Positions 7,947 through 16,791 of a stretch of DNA of 64,000 nucleotides are shown piece by piece; position 1 is the stretch's first letter; each line of letters opens with the position of its first letter. The DNA lies in the NCBI GenBank assembly GCA_959599915.1, contig CAUGJE010000005.1, positions 1 to 64,000 of the forward strand. The letters run 5' to 3'. Made by a program: the position numbers and the translations under genes. The DNA is from an uncultured Collinsella sp. (GTDB lineage: Bacteria > Actinomycetota > Coriobacteriia > Coriobacteriales > Coriobacteriaceae). The notes beneath the pieces are model-generated. The model had not been told where the DNA came from. It made no database searches and saw only the letters and a list, made by a program, of their open reading frames with translations.

Positions 7947-9023
7947 TTACACGTTAAAGCGGAAGTGCACGACGTCGCCATCGGCCATGACATAGTCCTT
8001 GCCCTCAATACGCAGCTTGCCGGCGGCCTTGGCGCCCTGCTCGCCGCCGAGCTCGATGTAGTCGTCGTAGCCAATGACCTCGGCCTTAATAAAGCCGCGC
8101 TCAAAGTCGGTGTGGATGACACCAGCAGCCTGCGGAGCGGTCGCACCCTGACGCACCGTCCAGGCCTTGACCTCCATCTCGCCAGCCGTAAAGAACGACT
8201 GCAGGCCAAGCAGCTTGTAGGCTGCCTGCGCGAGCACGTCCAGACCGGGCTGCTCCAGGCCCAGGCTCTCCAGGTAGTCGGCCGCATCCTCGGGATCGAG
8301 CTCGGAAAGCTCGGCCTCGATCTTAGCGCAGATGGGCAGTGGCTTAACACCATCGATGGGCGCCAGGTCCTCGTTGAGCATGTCCTCGTCCACGTTGGCC
8401 ACATACAGGATGGGCTTCATAGTGAGCAGGAACAGGCCCTTGGCAGCGGCGCGCTCATCGTCGGTCATCTCCATAGACGCAGCGCGCTTGCCCTCGTTGA
8501 GCCAGGCAAGCAGGCGCTTGGCGACCTCAAACTTGGGCATGAGCTCCTTGTCGCGCTTGGCCTCCTTCTCAAGCTTGGGCAGCTGCTTCTCGAGCGTGCC
8601 CATGTCGGCCAGGATGAGCTCGGTCATGATGGTGTCGGCATCGCCGGCGGGATCGACGAACTCGCCCGTGCGGCCCACCTCGCGCATGACGTTGGGGTCC
8701 TTAAAGTAGCGCACGACCTCGCAGATGGCGTCGGTCTCGCGAATGTTGGCCAGGAACTGGTTGCCCAGACCCTCGCCCTCGTTAGCGCCCTTCACCAGGC
8801 CTGCGATGTCGACGAACTCGACCGTCGCCGGCACAATGCGACCCGGGTTGACGATGTCGGCGAGCTTTTGCAAACGGCTATCGGGCACGTCGACGATACC
8901 CACGTTGGGGTCGATCGTGGCGAACGGGTAGTTGGCGGCAAGGCCGGTCTTTTTGGTAAGCGCGGTGAACAGCGTCGACTTGCCTACGTTGGGCAGGCCC
9001 ACGATACCGATGGAAAGGGACAC
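7947..9023 (-). CDS. ychF: Redox-regulated ATPase YchF
   Basis: Obg-family P-loop protein that binds ATP in preference to GTP and associates with ribosomes. 358 residues from GTG 9023, chosen because AAGGAG lies 5 nt upstream and the protein then starts SLSIGIVGLPNVGKST with the G1 loop. Further features are the DVPDSRL and FVDIAGLVKGA G3 region, the coiled-coil insertion in the middle, NVDED, and a C-terminal TGS domain ending with the YVMADGDVVHFRFNV pattern. Length and layout are standard. Confidence 0.96.
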   Translation of the reverse strand: MSLSIGIVGLPNVGKSTLFTALTKKTGLAANYPFATIDPNVGIVDVPDSRLQKLADIVNPGRIVPATVEFVDIAGLVKGANEGEGLGNQFLANIRETDAICEVVRYFKDPNVMREVGRTGEFVDPAGDADTIMTELILADMGTLEKQLPKLEKEAKRDKELMPKFEVAKRLLAWLNEGKRAASMEMTDDERAAAKGLFLLTMKPILYVANVDEDMLNEDLAPIDGVKPLPICAKIEAELSELDPEDAADYLESLGLEQPGLDVLAQAAYKLLGLQSFFTAGEMEVKAWTVRQGATAPQAAGVIHTDFERGFIKAEVIGYDDYIELGGEQGAKAAGKLRIEGKDYVMADGDVVHFRFNV

Positions 9024-9137
9024 GACAGCTCCTTTTGGTACAAGCATTTCAAACTGCATAAGTATAGCGCCGCCGCAGCATCTGGGCTAACCCGGACGCC
9101 ACGGCGGCACGAATGAAGCAGAGATAGGGGTCGCTGA

Positions 9138-10391
9138 CTAGTCCGCGAGCTTCTCCACCTGATCGAGCATCTTGCCGAGCTTAGCCTTTGCCTCGGCCTT
9201 GACCTTCTGGGCTTCTTCGTGGGCCTTAGCCTTCTGGGCGGCCTTTTCCTCGGCCTCGGGATCGACGACGACTAAGTTGGATGCATCATGTTCAACCAGC
9301 TTAAGCGCATGCTCGGGGCACACCTTGACGCAGGCTCCGCAACCCAGGCAATACGTGGACTCCAACGCAAAGCGGCCGCTTCCTACCAGATCGCAGGCAA
9401 ACGTGGGGCACACGTTGACGCACTCGCCGCACGACGTGCACTTGTCAAAATCGCATTCCGGCGTGCTCACCTGCATGTTCTGGGCAAGCTCGGGATGGTT
9501 TTGCAGCGTCGAGAGTACCAGCTGGCGCCCGTGCGTAAGCGTGCGGCGACGTTTGGCCGTCGTGGTGCCGCACATGGTGTTGAGCGTGCGCTCCAGCTGG
9601 GTAATCTGATGGCGGTGGGCCTTGAGCTTTTGCGTCACCGAGGCCAGCGCCGCCGTCGCCGGGTTGAGCTTGGTCACCGTCAGGCCCGTCGTACGGGCGA
9701 TCTTTTCCATGTACTCCTTGCGCTCGTACTCGCGAAGCTTATGGCACTTGAGGCTCTTGGGGTCGACCTCCAGGCCCATACCCGTGCCGGCCCACTCCTC
9801 GGCAGTGGCGATTGCCTCGCCCAGAATGTCCTCACCGCCGGTGTTGCGGCACTTATCGCACACGCCCAGTGGCAGGTAGACGCTCACGTTGGGATAGTCG
9901 GCCAGCACCGAGAACCAGGTCTCGGCCGTAATATCGCCCACGCAGGCAACGACGACCTCGTTCTCGCGCGGCATGCGCTTAAGGGCGCGCGTGCAGGTGA
10001 CGTAGGCGGTCTCGTGGCTCGTAGCTGCCGAGACAATGTCGTCATACAGGTTTTTGGGCGCCAATCGCGGCGAGATGATCGCCTCGGTCGGACAGGCAGC
10101 GGCGCACAGGCCGCACTTGCGACAGGAGTCGAGGATCTCGATGGCGTCTTCCTCGACCTCGATAGCGTTGACCGGGCACACGTCCATGCACGCGGTGCAG
10201 CCGCTCTTTTCGTTTTTGCAGGTCAGACACGGAATCGTGTTGCCGCGCGGACGCTCCTTATAGTCGGCAGGATTCCACTGCGGCGCTGACGGATCGAGCG
10301 CGTCGGTCACGCCGCCAAGCGGGTTTTTAAGAAAGTCGAAACCCTTGCTGATCTCGATAATGTCATCAAACAGATCGTGTTCCTGCGCCAT
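9138..10391 (-). CDS. Polyferredoxin-like 4Fe-4S protein
   Basis: 417 residues from ATG 10391 (AGGGAGG 8 nt upstream). Two ferredoxin-type cysteine sets sit near the N-terminus (CLTCKNEKSGCTACMDVCP and CRKCGLCAAACP, about residues 58-100) and two near the C-terminus (CTSCGECVNVCP and CLGCGACVKVCP, about 315-360). The middle 200 residues include a CDKCRNTGG motif and resemble the region used by hydrogenase/F420-type iron-sulfur adaptors. The C-terminus is an alanine/lysine-rich coiled coil. It probably moves electrons between soluble redox enzymes, but no partner gene is adjacent and the acceptor is unknown. Confidence 0.75.
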   Translation of the reverse strand: MAQEHDLFDDIIEISKGFDFLKNPLGGVTDALDPSAPQWNPADYKERPRGNTIPCLTCKNEKSGCTACMDVCPVNAIEVEEDAIEILDSCRKCGLCAAACPTEAIISPRLAPKNLYDDIVSAATSHETAYVTCTRALKRMPRENEVVVACVGDITAETWFSVLADYPNVSVYLPLGVCDKCRNTGGEDILGEAIATAEEWAGTGMGLEVDPKSLKCHKLREYERKEYMEKIARTTGLTVTKLNPATAALASVTQKLKAHRHQITQLERTLNTMCGTTTAKRRRTLTHGRQLVLSTLQNHPELAQNMQVSTPECDFDKCTSCGECVNVCPTFACDLVGSGRFALESTYCLGCGACVKVCPEHALKLVEHDASNLVVVDPEAEEKAAQKAKAHEEAQKVKAEAKAKLGKMLDQVEKLAD

Positions 10392-10542
10392 GCGCGGCCC
10401 CTCCCTGAGCAGTGCAAACAAGCAAGAGATAATGATACGCTATCGGCCCACGCCTCGGGCAAATTACACGCGGAGCACCTTTGAGGCAAATAGCCCATGG
10501 CCTATCGCCGCCTCGATTGCACAAGGTCGATCAAGCGCCAAA

Positions 10543-11610
10543 CTATGCCTCGCGCATGAGCTGCACGAGCTTTTGTTTGGTCACCTTGGCCTGCTCGTTG
10601 GCCATATTGCGTTCGTTTCTAAAGGCCGCATCCGCAACGCTCATCAGGTCGGCATCGGAAATCTCGCCAAGGCCCAGCTCCTCGAGCGTCGTCGGCAGAC
10701 CAACGCGCTGGCAAAACTCGAGCACCTGATCAAGCTCGGGCGCACGCTCCAGGCGCAGCTGCACCACCAGACCAAATGCCACGGCCTCACCATGCATGGC
10801 CTTGCACTCGAGCAGAATCGTCAGACCGTTGGCGATGGCATGTGCCAACGCCAGGCCGCCACTCTCAAAGCCAACACCCGAAAGCAGAATATTGCACTCG
10901 ATCAGACGCTCAACCGCAGGCGATATACGGCCCTTTTTGAGATCGCGCTTGGCAGCGACGCCGCACTCCATGAGCGTGTCATAGCAGGCACGAGCCGTAA
11001 CCAAGGCCAAGTGCCCCGGCGCGCCACCGTGCTCGTTAGCGCCGTGCGCCGCGGCACACGAACGCGCCTCGAAGTACGTTGCCAGTGCGTCGCCCATACC
11101 AGCGACCGTCATCCGCAGTGGTGCTGCCGCAACCACGTTGGTATCAACCACGACCAGATCGGGATTTTTGTCGAGTATCAAGTAGCGGTCGAACGACCCA
11201 TCCTCGTGATACAGCACCGAAATCGCACTGCACGGGCCGTCCATCGAAGCCGCCGTGGGGCATACACACAACGGCAGCTCGGCATAAAACGCAACGGCCT
11301 TGGCGATATCGAGCATCTTGCCGCCGCCAATGCCCACCACCATGTCGCAGTACTCGGCCTGGGCTTCCTGAGCCATTCCGACAACGGCCTCTTCCGTACA
11401 CGGACCGTTATAAATCTTAAAGAACGGCTCGCTTAGATCTTCGTCCAGAAATCCATCGACGATCTGCCTGCACAGCCGATCCTCGGTGCCCTGGTCAAAC
11501 AAGACATAGGCAGCGCAGCCCAACCATGACAAATACCTGCCCTGACGCGAAAGTTCGCCCGGCCCCTGAACATACCGGCCGGGACCGCCATAAACCATAG
11601 GAAGCGCCAT
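10543..11610 (-). CDS. Glycerol dehydrogenase-family iron-type alcohol dehydrogenase (paralogue 1)
   Basis: 355 residues of the group III (GldA-like) dehydrogenase family. The NAD-binding GIGGGKMLDIAKAVAFY motif is near residue 93. Metal ligands fit the family: Asp in GMGDALATYFEAR (about 170), His in LALAHAIANGLT (about 255) and His in the HGEAVAFG motif (about 272). Compared with its neighbour it has lost the first histidine of the usual H-x-MYHGE motif (CKAMHGE here), so substrate range may differ. Probably reduces or oxidises a small polyol or hydroxyketone; the exact substrate cannot be read. Confidence 0.85.
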   Translation of the reverse strand: MALPMVYGGPGRYVQGPGELSRQGRYLSWLGCAAYVLFDQGTEDRLCRQIVDGFLDEDLSEPFFKIYNGPCTEEAVVGMAQEAQAEYCDMVVGIGGGKMLDIAKAVAFYAELPLCVCPTAASMDGPCSAISVLYHEDGSFDRYLILDKNPDLVVVDTNVVAAAPLRMTVAGMGDALATYFEARSCAAAHGANEHGGAPGHLALVTARACYDTLMECGVAAKRDLKKGRISPAVERLIECNILLSGVGFESGGLALAHAIANGLTILLECKAMHGEAVAFGLVVQLRLERAPELDQVLEFCQRVGLPTTLEELGLGEISDADLMSVADAAFRNERNMANEQAKVTKQKLVQLMREA

Positions 11611-11677
11611 ACGAGAATCCGCCCTTCATCAAACAACGATTGGTGCAAAGTAACCTGACCCCTTTGCACCATAGCAA

Positions 11678-11712
11678 AAAGGGGCAAAACCATCTGTTGG
11701 TTTTGCCCCTTC
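11678..11712 (-). terminator. Terminator of gldA
   Basis: Leftward reading gives GGGGCAAAACC, a short loop, GGTTTTGCCCC and TTTTTG. It lies just past the gldA stop and separates the two paralogues. Confidence 0.85.
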
Positions 11713-11723
11713 CTTAGCTTGAT

Positions 11724-12824
11724 TTACTCATCCATGAGATAGTAGTGGCCCAGCGCGTCGGCACCCAGGATGGCGTTTGCGACCATCTCGGGCGTCACCT
11801 CAAACGGCATGTTGCACATGGTGTCATCGGGTGCGCAGGCGGCCTCGGCAACAATCATGGCCTGCTCGCGCGTAACCTCGGCAACGCCAAGTTCCTTCAT
11901 CGTGACCGGCAGGCCCAGCTCAATGCAGAAGCCCAAGACTTCCTCGAGCTTCTCGGTCGGGGCATCCTCGAGTACCAGCTGGACGATGGTGCCGAAGGCG
12001 ACCTTCTCGCCGTGATACATGCTGTGGCACTCGGGCAGCATCGTCAGACCATTGTGGATGGCATGAGCAGCAGCAAGGCCCGAGCTCTCAAAGCCAATGC
12101 CCGAAAGCAGCGTATTGGCCTCGATGATGTGCTCGACGGCAGGCGTGAGCGCACCCTTCTCCAGCGCGACCTTGGCCTTGACGCCATCGGCCATGAGCGT
12201 CTCGTAGCAGAGCTTGGCGAGCGCCAGGCCGGCCATTCCGCCCTTGCCGCCGGCGCAGGTGCCGCCGTCGGCATCGTGCGTTGCCTGAGCCTCGAAATAG
12301 GTTGCGAGCGCATCGCCCATACCGGAAACCGTCAGGCGCACCGGGCTCGCCGCGATAACCGTCGTATCCATAAGGACGATATTGGGGTTTGCCTTAAGGA
12401 AGAGGTACTTGTCGAACTGGCCGTCGTCGGTGTAGAGCACCGAAAGTGCCGAGCACGGTGCATCGGTCGAAGCGATGGTGGGGCAAATGATAACCGGAGA
12501 CTCCAGGTAATAGGCGACGGCCTTCGCGGTGTCGAGGATCTTGCCGCCACCGACGCCGACGATGATGTCGCAACCGTTGTCGCGAGCGAGCGCAACCAGG
12601 CGATCGACCTCGCCCTTGGAGCACTCGCCGTTAAAGTCCTCAAACAGCAGCTCGGCCTTAGCCTCGGCAAAGCCGCCCTCGATCTTGGCACCGACGCGCT
12701 TCTTGCCCGAAGGCGTCACGATGACGAGGGCCTTAGCGCCGAGCGGCTCGACATAGGAGCCGAGCTTGGCGAGCTCGTCCGGACCCTGGATGTACTTGCT
12801 GGGGCTATTGAAAATTGCAGCCAT
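11724..12824 (-). CDS. gldA: Glycerol dehydrogenase
   Basis: 366 residues, NAD-dependent oxidation of glycerol to dihydroxyacetone or the reverse. Motifs: GVGGGKILDTAKAVAYY near residue 95 for NAD, GMGDALATYFEAQ with the metal-binding Asp, AAAHAIHNGLT and CHSMYHGEKVAFG with the two metal-binding histidines. This is closer to canonical GldA than its 355-residue neighbour downstream. It has its own terminator and probably its own promoter. No dihydroxyacetone kinase genes are adjacent. Confidence 0.88.
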   Translation of the reverse strand: MAAIFNSPSKYIQGPDELAKLGSYVEPLGAKALVIVTPSGKKRVGAKIEGGFAEAKAELLFEDFNGECSKGEVDRLVALARDNGCDIIVGVGGGKILDTAKAVAYYLESPVIICPTIASTDAPCSALSVLYTDDGQFDKYLFLKANPNIVLMDTTVIAASPVRLTVSGMGDALATYFEAQATHDADGGTCAGGKGGMAGLALAKLCYETLMADGVKAKVALEKGALTPAVEHIIEANTLLSGIGFESSGLAAAHAIHNGLTMLPECHSMYHGEKVAFGTIVQLVLEDAPTEKLEEVLGFCIELGLPVTMKELGVAEVTREQAMIVAEAACAPDDTMCNMPFEVTPEMVANAILGADALGHYYLMDE

Positions 12825-12837
12825 AACTATCCCATTC

Positions 12838-12888
12838 TCTAAAAAAGAAAGGGGCTCCGTACGGATACGTGCGGAGCCCCTCGTTACG
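12838..12888 (-). terminator. Terminator of the iron-type alcohol dehydrogenase gene
   Basis: A long stem (AGGGGCTCCG / CGGAGCCCCT) read leftward is followed by TTCTTTTTT, between the dehydrogenase stop and the gldA start. Confidence 0.85.
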
Positions 12889-12902
12889 ATAACAAGAGTC
12901 GA

Positions 12903-14126
12903 TTAGAAATCGATGTCGGTGTCGTAGTAGCAGGCCTTGAGGATCTTCTCGAAGTCGGCAGCCTTGGTCTCACGCGGGTTCTCGGGCGTGCAGGCGTCCT
13001 GCTCGGCGTTCGCGGCGATCTCGGGCAGCTTGGCGAGGAACTCCTCCTCGGAAACCATCTGCGGGTTCTCGGCGTCGACCTTCACGCCACCATTTGCGTA
13101 ATCCTTGATGGACTGCGGGATGTTGAGCTGGTCGTTGAGGTCGCGGATCTTCTGGACGAGCGCAGCGATGAGCTCCTCGTTGGTCTCGCCGGGAAGGTGC
13201 AGGATCTCCTTGGCCACGTAAGCGTAACGCTCGGCAGCACGGGGATCCTTAGAGTTCCACTGGATAACCTTGCCCAGGTACATGGCGTTAGCGGCACCGT
13301 GGATGATGTGGCCGTTCTCGAAGGCAGCACCGGTCTTGTGAGCCATGGAGTGAACGATGCCGAGCAGGCCCGAGGAGAAGGCGATACCGGCGATGCACTG
13401 AGCCTCATGCATGTGCTGACGGGCCTCATGGTCGCCAGCATAGGACTTGGGCAGCCACTCGACGATCTCGCGGATGCCGTGCAGAGCGTTGGCGTCGGTG
13501 AACATAGAGGCGCAGGTGGAAACGTAGGCCTCCATGCAGTGGGTCAGAGCATCCATGCCGGTGTGAGCGCACAGCTTGGCGGGCATGGTGTAGGTGAGCT
13601 CGGGGTCGACGATGGCGACATCAGGGGTGATGTTGAAGTCGGCCAGCGGGTACTTGATGCCCTTGGCGTAGTCGGTAATGACGGAGAACGCGGTGACCTC
13701 GGTAGCGGTGCCGGAGGTAGAGGAGATGGCGCAGAAATGAGCCTTCTGACGCAGCTCGGGGAAGCTGAACGGCTGGATGATGTTATCGAAGGACTCCTCG
13801 GGATACTCGTAGAAGACCCACATGGCCTTAGCGGCATCGATGGGCGAGCCGCCACCGATGGCGATAATCCAGTCGGGCTCGAACTCGCGCATGGCCTCGG
13901 CGCCCTTCATGACCGTCTCGATGGACGGGTCGGACTCGACGCCCTCGAACAGCTTGACCTCGAAACCGCCTTCCTTAAGGTCGTTCTCGACGTCCTGCAG
14001 GAACCCGCCGCGGCGCATAGAGCTGCCGCCAGAAACGATGATGGCCTTCTTGCCCTTGAGGTTCTTCACCTCGTGGCGAGCGCCCTCACCAAAGTACAGA
14101 TCGCGAGGATTGGTAAAACGTCCCAT
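12903..14126 (-). CDS. Iron-containing alcohol dehydrogenase (butanol-dehydrogenase type)
   Basis: 407 residues from ATG 14126, chosen for AGGAGG 6 nt upstream. Family marks are the nucleotide-binding GGSPIDAAKAMWVFY (about residue 100), STSGTATEVTAFSV (about 150), the metal ligands in HTGMDALTHCMEAYVS and the HSMAHKTGAAFENGHIIHG stretch with three histidines (about 265-285). The layout is that of NAD(P)-dependent primary-alcohol or lactaldehyde-type enzymes. It is a single-gene unit in a cluster of three family III dehydrogenases, fitting a fermentative disposal of reducing power. Substrate is not determined by sequence alone. Confidence 0.88.
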   Translation of the reverse strand: MGRFTNPRDLYFGEGARHEVKNLKGKKAIIVSGGSSMRRGGFLQDVENDLKEGGFEVKLFEGVESDPSIETVMKGAEAMREFEPDWIIAIGGGSPIDAAKAMWVFYEYPEESFDNIIQPFSFPELRQKAHFCAISSTSGTATEVTAFSVITDYAKGIKYPLADFNITPDVAIVDPELTYTMPAKLCAHTGMDALTHCMEAYVSTCASMFTDANALHGIREIVEWLPKSYAGDHEARQHMHEAQCIAGIAFSSGLLGIVHSMAHKTGAAFENGHIIHGAANAMYLGKVIQWNSKDPRAAERYAYVAKEILHLPGETNEELIAALVQKIRDLNDQLNIPQSIKDYANGGVKVDAENPQMVSEEEFLAKLPEIAANAEQDACTPENPRETKAADFEKILKACYYDTDIDF

Positions 14127-14626
14127 ACTGTGCCTCCTAAACAAGCCCCTCTTAGACTTGCGTATATAACGGAGCACCCAATTGGCTCCGTTAGGACCGG
14201 TTTGCGCGTTGCCGGCGATGACAATGCGCGATGTCTAAACGTCTCAACGCTCAGACAAACACTATTTTACCGTTCTGGTTGGTCAGTTATTCACCTAAAG
14301 CCGCCAATGATGAAACGTTTTTTCTATCCCTGAAGATCCTTGTGCGGCATTCATACTCCCAAGCTGGGCAAACGTTTTATCAAGGTTGACTACATATCCT
14401 GGGCAGGACGGTGCCCCTCCAAAATATGCACCGTTCGCCGCCAAAAATCGACCGTTTGCGGCACCGTGATACCACTCGGTCGTCCAGGGTGCCGACATTT
14501 GTGCGACATCCGTCTTCGTGGTGCAAAGGTGCAAGTCCAAGTGCGGTACCCCCGGTGTGCCACATGCGGGTAAACTAGAACCTTATATAGAAACATTTGA
14601 ACCCTAACCGCAGCAAAGGAGGCCCC
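14127..14626. other. Divergent intergenic region with hairpin and two AAACGTTTT boxes
   Basis: 500 nt between the dehydrogenase and the TPR operon. It holds a 9-bp perfect hairpin (TAACGGAGC / GCTCCGTTA, 14167-14193) in the dehydrogenase leader and two boxes containing AAACGTTTT at 14313 and 14370, 57 nt apart, resembling LacI/CcpA-type half palindromes. Promoters for both flanking units must lie here but none is convincing. No gene was recognised. Confidence 0.4.
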
Positions 14627-15703
14627 ATGGCATTCGATCCCATTCAAGAGGATTGCCATCGCCTCGTTCTTGAGGCCTTGCGCCGCGACAATATCCCGCT
14701 CACCGACGCTGCCGCCGTAGAGCGTCTGATGGAACAATTCACCCGCAACCCCGCACCGCTCATCGTGCACGACCGCGACCGCGCCGGGCACCTCATTGCC
14801 AAGGTGGTCGAGGCCGTCGACTACCGCATTCCCTTTATCCCTGACGATACCCAGGCAGAGCAGGAAGAGGCAGCTGCCGAGAACATGCTCCGCGAGGCAG
14901 CCGCACTCGATCCGGCCAACTGGGATGCCCAGCGCATGCTGACGGCGCTCACCGCCGAATCCAACGAGGAATACGTGCAGTATCTGGTGTCCAAGTGCGA
15001 CGAGGTGGAGCACGATCTGGCGCTCAAGATCGCCTCGGCGCAGGACCCCTACGAGCGCGAGGCCGCAGGCGACCTTACGCGCCGCCCCTATCTGCGCTGG
15101 CTTGCCGCCTTGGCATCGCGCGCCCTCATTAGCGGCCGCTATCGCATGTCGCTCGAAGCCGCAAATCGCAGCTTGGACTTTGCGCCCAACGACCCCGCCG
15201 GTGTCCGCCACACCGCGATGCTCGCCATGGCAAAGCTCGAATACCCCGCCGAGGAGCTCAAGCGCTTTCGCTCCGCCCACTCCGTGCCCTATCTTGCCAA
15301 CACGCCGCTGCGCCGCCGTCCCAAGGATGCAGAACGCGACTTGGACCCGTGGACGCTCATCGCACTGATGAGCGCAGCCTGGCGCGAGCTGGACTACGAG
15401 GGCGCCGAGCACTACTTGCGCATCCTTGCGCGCTCGTGTCCGCACGCAGCCGAGGCACTCTACTTCCAAACCGAGTTTCCCGATGGCGTCTATGCCCGCG
15501 TCAACGTGGGTACAGGCTCCACCGACGAGCTCGTCCTTGCGCTGTCCGAGGCGACGCCGGTACTGCAGGAGGGCCTGGGCGCTCCCGACAACGCCAGCTT
15601 TGCCGCCTGGGTCGCCACCAACGACATCGTGCGCTCCCAGATCGACGAGCGCATCCTGCGTGCAGCCGAGCAGGGGCTTCCATTTAAGGGAGGGGACCTC
15701 TAA
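14627..15703 (+). CDS. TPR-like protein of unknown function (paralogue A)
   Basis: 358 residues from ATG 14627, with AAAGGAGG 4 nt upstream. Entirely helical; alanine-rich repeats such as GRYRMSLEAANRSLDFAPND (about residue 178) look like tetratricopeptide units, as does the DPANWDAQRMLTAL region near residue 100. No signal peptide or catalytic motif. The next gene is a diverged paralogue overlapping by 1 nt (TAATG), and murT-gatD follows, so the three are probably one operon. That suggests, without proof, a scaffold or regulatory role near peptidoglycan modification. Confidence 0.7.
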   Translation: MAFDPIQEDCHRLVLEALRRDNIPLTDAAAVERLMEQFTRNPAPLIVHDRDRAGHLIAKVVEAVDYRIPFIPDDTQAEQEEAAAENMLREAAALDPANWDAQRMLTALTAESNEEYVQYLVSKCDEVEHDLALKIASAQDPYEREAAGDLTRRPYLRWLAALASRALISGRYRMSLEAANRSLDFAPNDPAGVRHTAMLAMAKLEYPAEELKRFRSAHSVPYLANTPLRRRPKDAERDLDPWTLIALMSAAWRELDYEGAEHYLRILARSCPHAAEALYFQTEFPDGVYARVNVGTGSTDELVLALSEATPVLQEGLGAPDNASFAAWVATNDIVRSQIDERILRAAEQGLPFKGGDL

Positions 15704-16746
15704 TGGATCCGAGCGTCTACATCCCCGCCTACTTGGAGCGCACCTATCTGGCGTCGCACCCCGAGCTCACCGATGCAGCACGCGAGCTTGTCCATAACGA
15801 CATTAGTGCGAATCCCCAAAAGTATGCGCAGTCCGAGCATGCCCAGGCGCTGCTGTCCTATGCCGGTGTTCATCGCCACCTGCTCGACGAGCTCCATCGC
15901 ATCGAGGACATGGGCAGCGACGAGGAGTTTGAGCAGACGCGCAACCGCCTGTTCGACGATATGCGTGATGAGCTGCTCAAGATCGTCCGCATCGATGCGC
16001 TGGCCGTCGATGCCCAGCTGCTCGCCATCATTTTGGCAGACACGCCCGTCGACGCCTGCCTGGGCGACCTGATGAAGCTCGAGACGAGCACGGCCGACTA
16101 CCTGCAACAGAGCGTGCCCGGGTTTGATATGGAGGCCCCGCACTACTGGGCCAATAATGTTTTGGCCGACGGTGTCACCGCAGCGGACCTTACCGTGAGC
16201 GAGCCGGCCCTTATCGGGTGGCTCCACACGCTCGAGGCCATCTCGCAGCTGTGCATGGCGAGCGCCCGCTACCGTGCTGCCGCCAACTACGCCCGCCGCG
16301 TCCTTAAGGCGGAAGGCTACCCCACCCGAGCCGCCGGCACCGTGTTGCTCGCCTTCGCTCGTCTGGAAGACCAGGACGGCTTTTTTGCCCTGGCCCACCA
16401 GCTCGAGGAGCAGATGGGGGCAGACGCACTCGAAAACTCTCCTTGGTACCTGCTCGCCCGCACGATTCTGCTGTTCAAAACAAACAAGATGCGCCCGGCG
16501 ACGCGCGCGCTGCGTGAGTTCGCTAACCGTTGCGAGGGCGGCGCGTTCTTCTTGCTGAACCCCATGTACCAGACGCCGTATCTTCCCTGCCGGCCCGAGC
16601 CGCGCGACCCCTGGGACCTCTCGCACCAGGCGGTTTGGGAAGCCGACGGCATTATCTCGGACACCCCCGACTTTGCCCCCTGGGCCAACGCCTGCGAAGA
16701 TGTATCGCAGCTCGCCCAGGAATTTGCGCGCCGCTACGGCTTTTAG
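15703..16746 (+). CDS. TPR-like protein of unknown function (paralogue B)
   Basis: 347 residues. Starts at the ATG that overlaps the previous stop by one base, which indicates translational coupling. Similar helical layout and the same repeat phrase pattern as paralogue A (ASARYRAAANYARRVLKAEG, about residue 190, against GRYRMSLEAANRSLDF in A), then a proline-rich C-terminal region. No membrane segment. It lies 45 nt upstream of murT-gatD on the same strand. The family was not recognised. Confidence 0.7.
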   Translation: MDPSVYIPAYLERTYLASHPELTDAARELVHNDISANPQKYAQSEHAQALLSYAGVHRHLLDELHRIEDMGSDEEFEQTRNRLFDDMRDELLKIVRIDALAVDAQLLAIILADTPVDACLGDLMKLETSTADYLQQSVPGFDMEAPHYWANNVLADGVTAADLTVSEPALIGWLHTLEAISQLCMASARYRAAANYARRVLKAEGYPTRAAGTVLLAFARLEDQDGFFALAHQLEEQMGADALENSPWYLLARTILLFKTNKMRPATRALREFANRCEGGAFFLLNPMYQTPYLPCRPEPRDPWDLSHQAVWEADGIISDTPDFAPWANACEDVSQLAQEFARRYGF

Positions 16747-16791
16747 CGACGCGATCGCCCCGACCATGTCATTCACGTTAGGAACGACTTC

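Noticed and set aside
14311..14380. Pair of CcpA cre sites (AAACGTTTT boxes)
   Set aside because: They match only half of the cre consensus and no CcpA is known to me for this lineage; kept only as a note in the intergenic entry.
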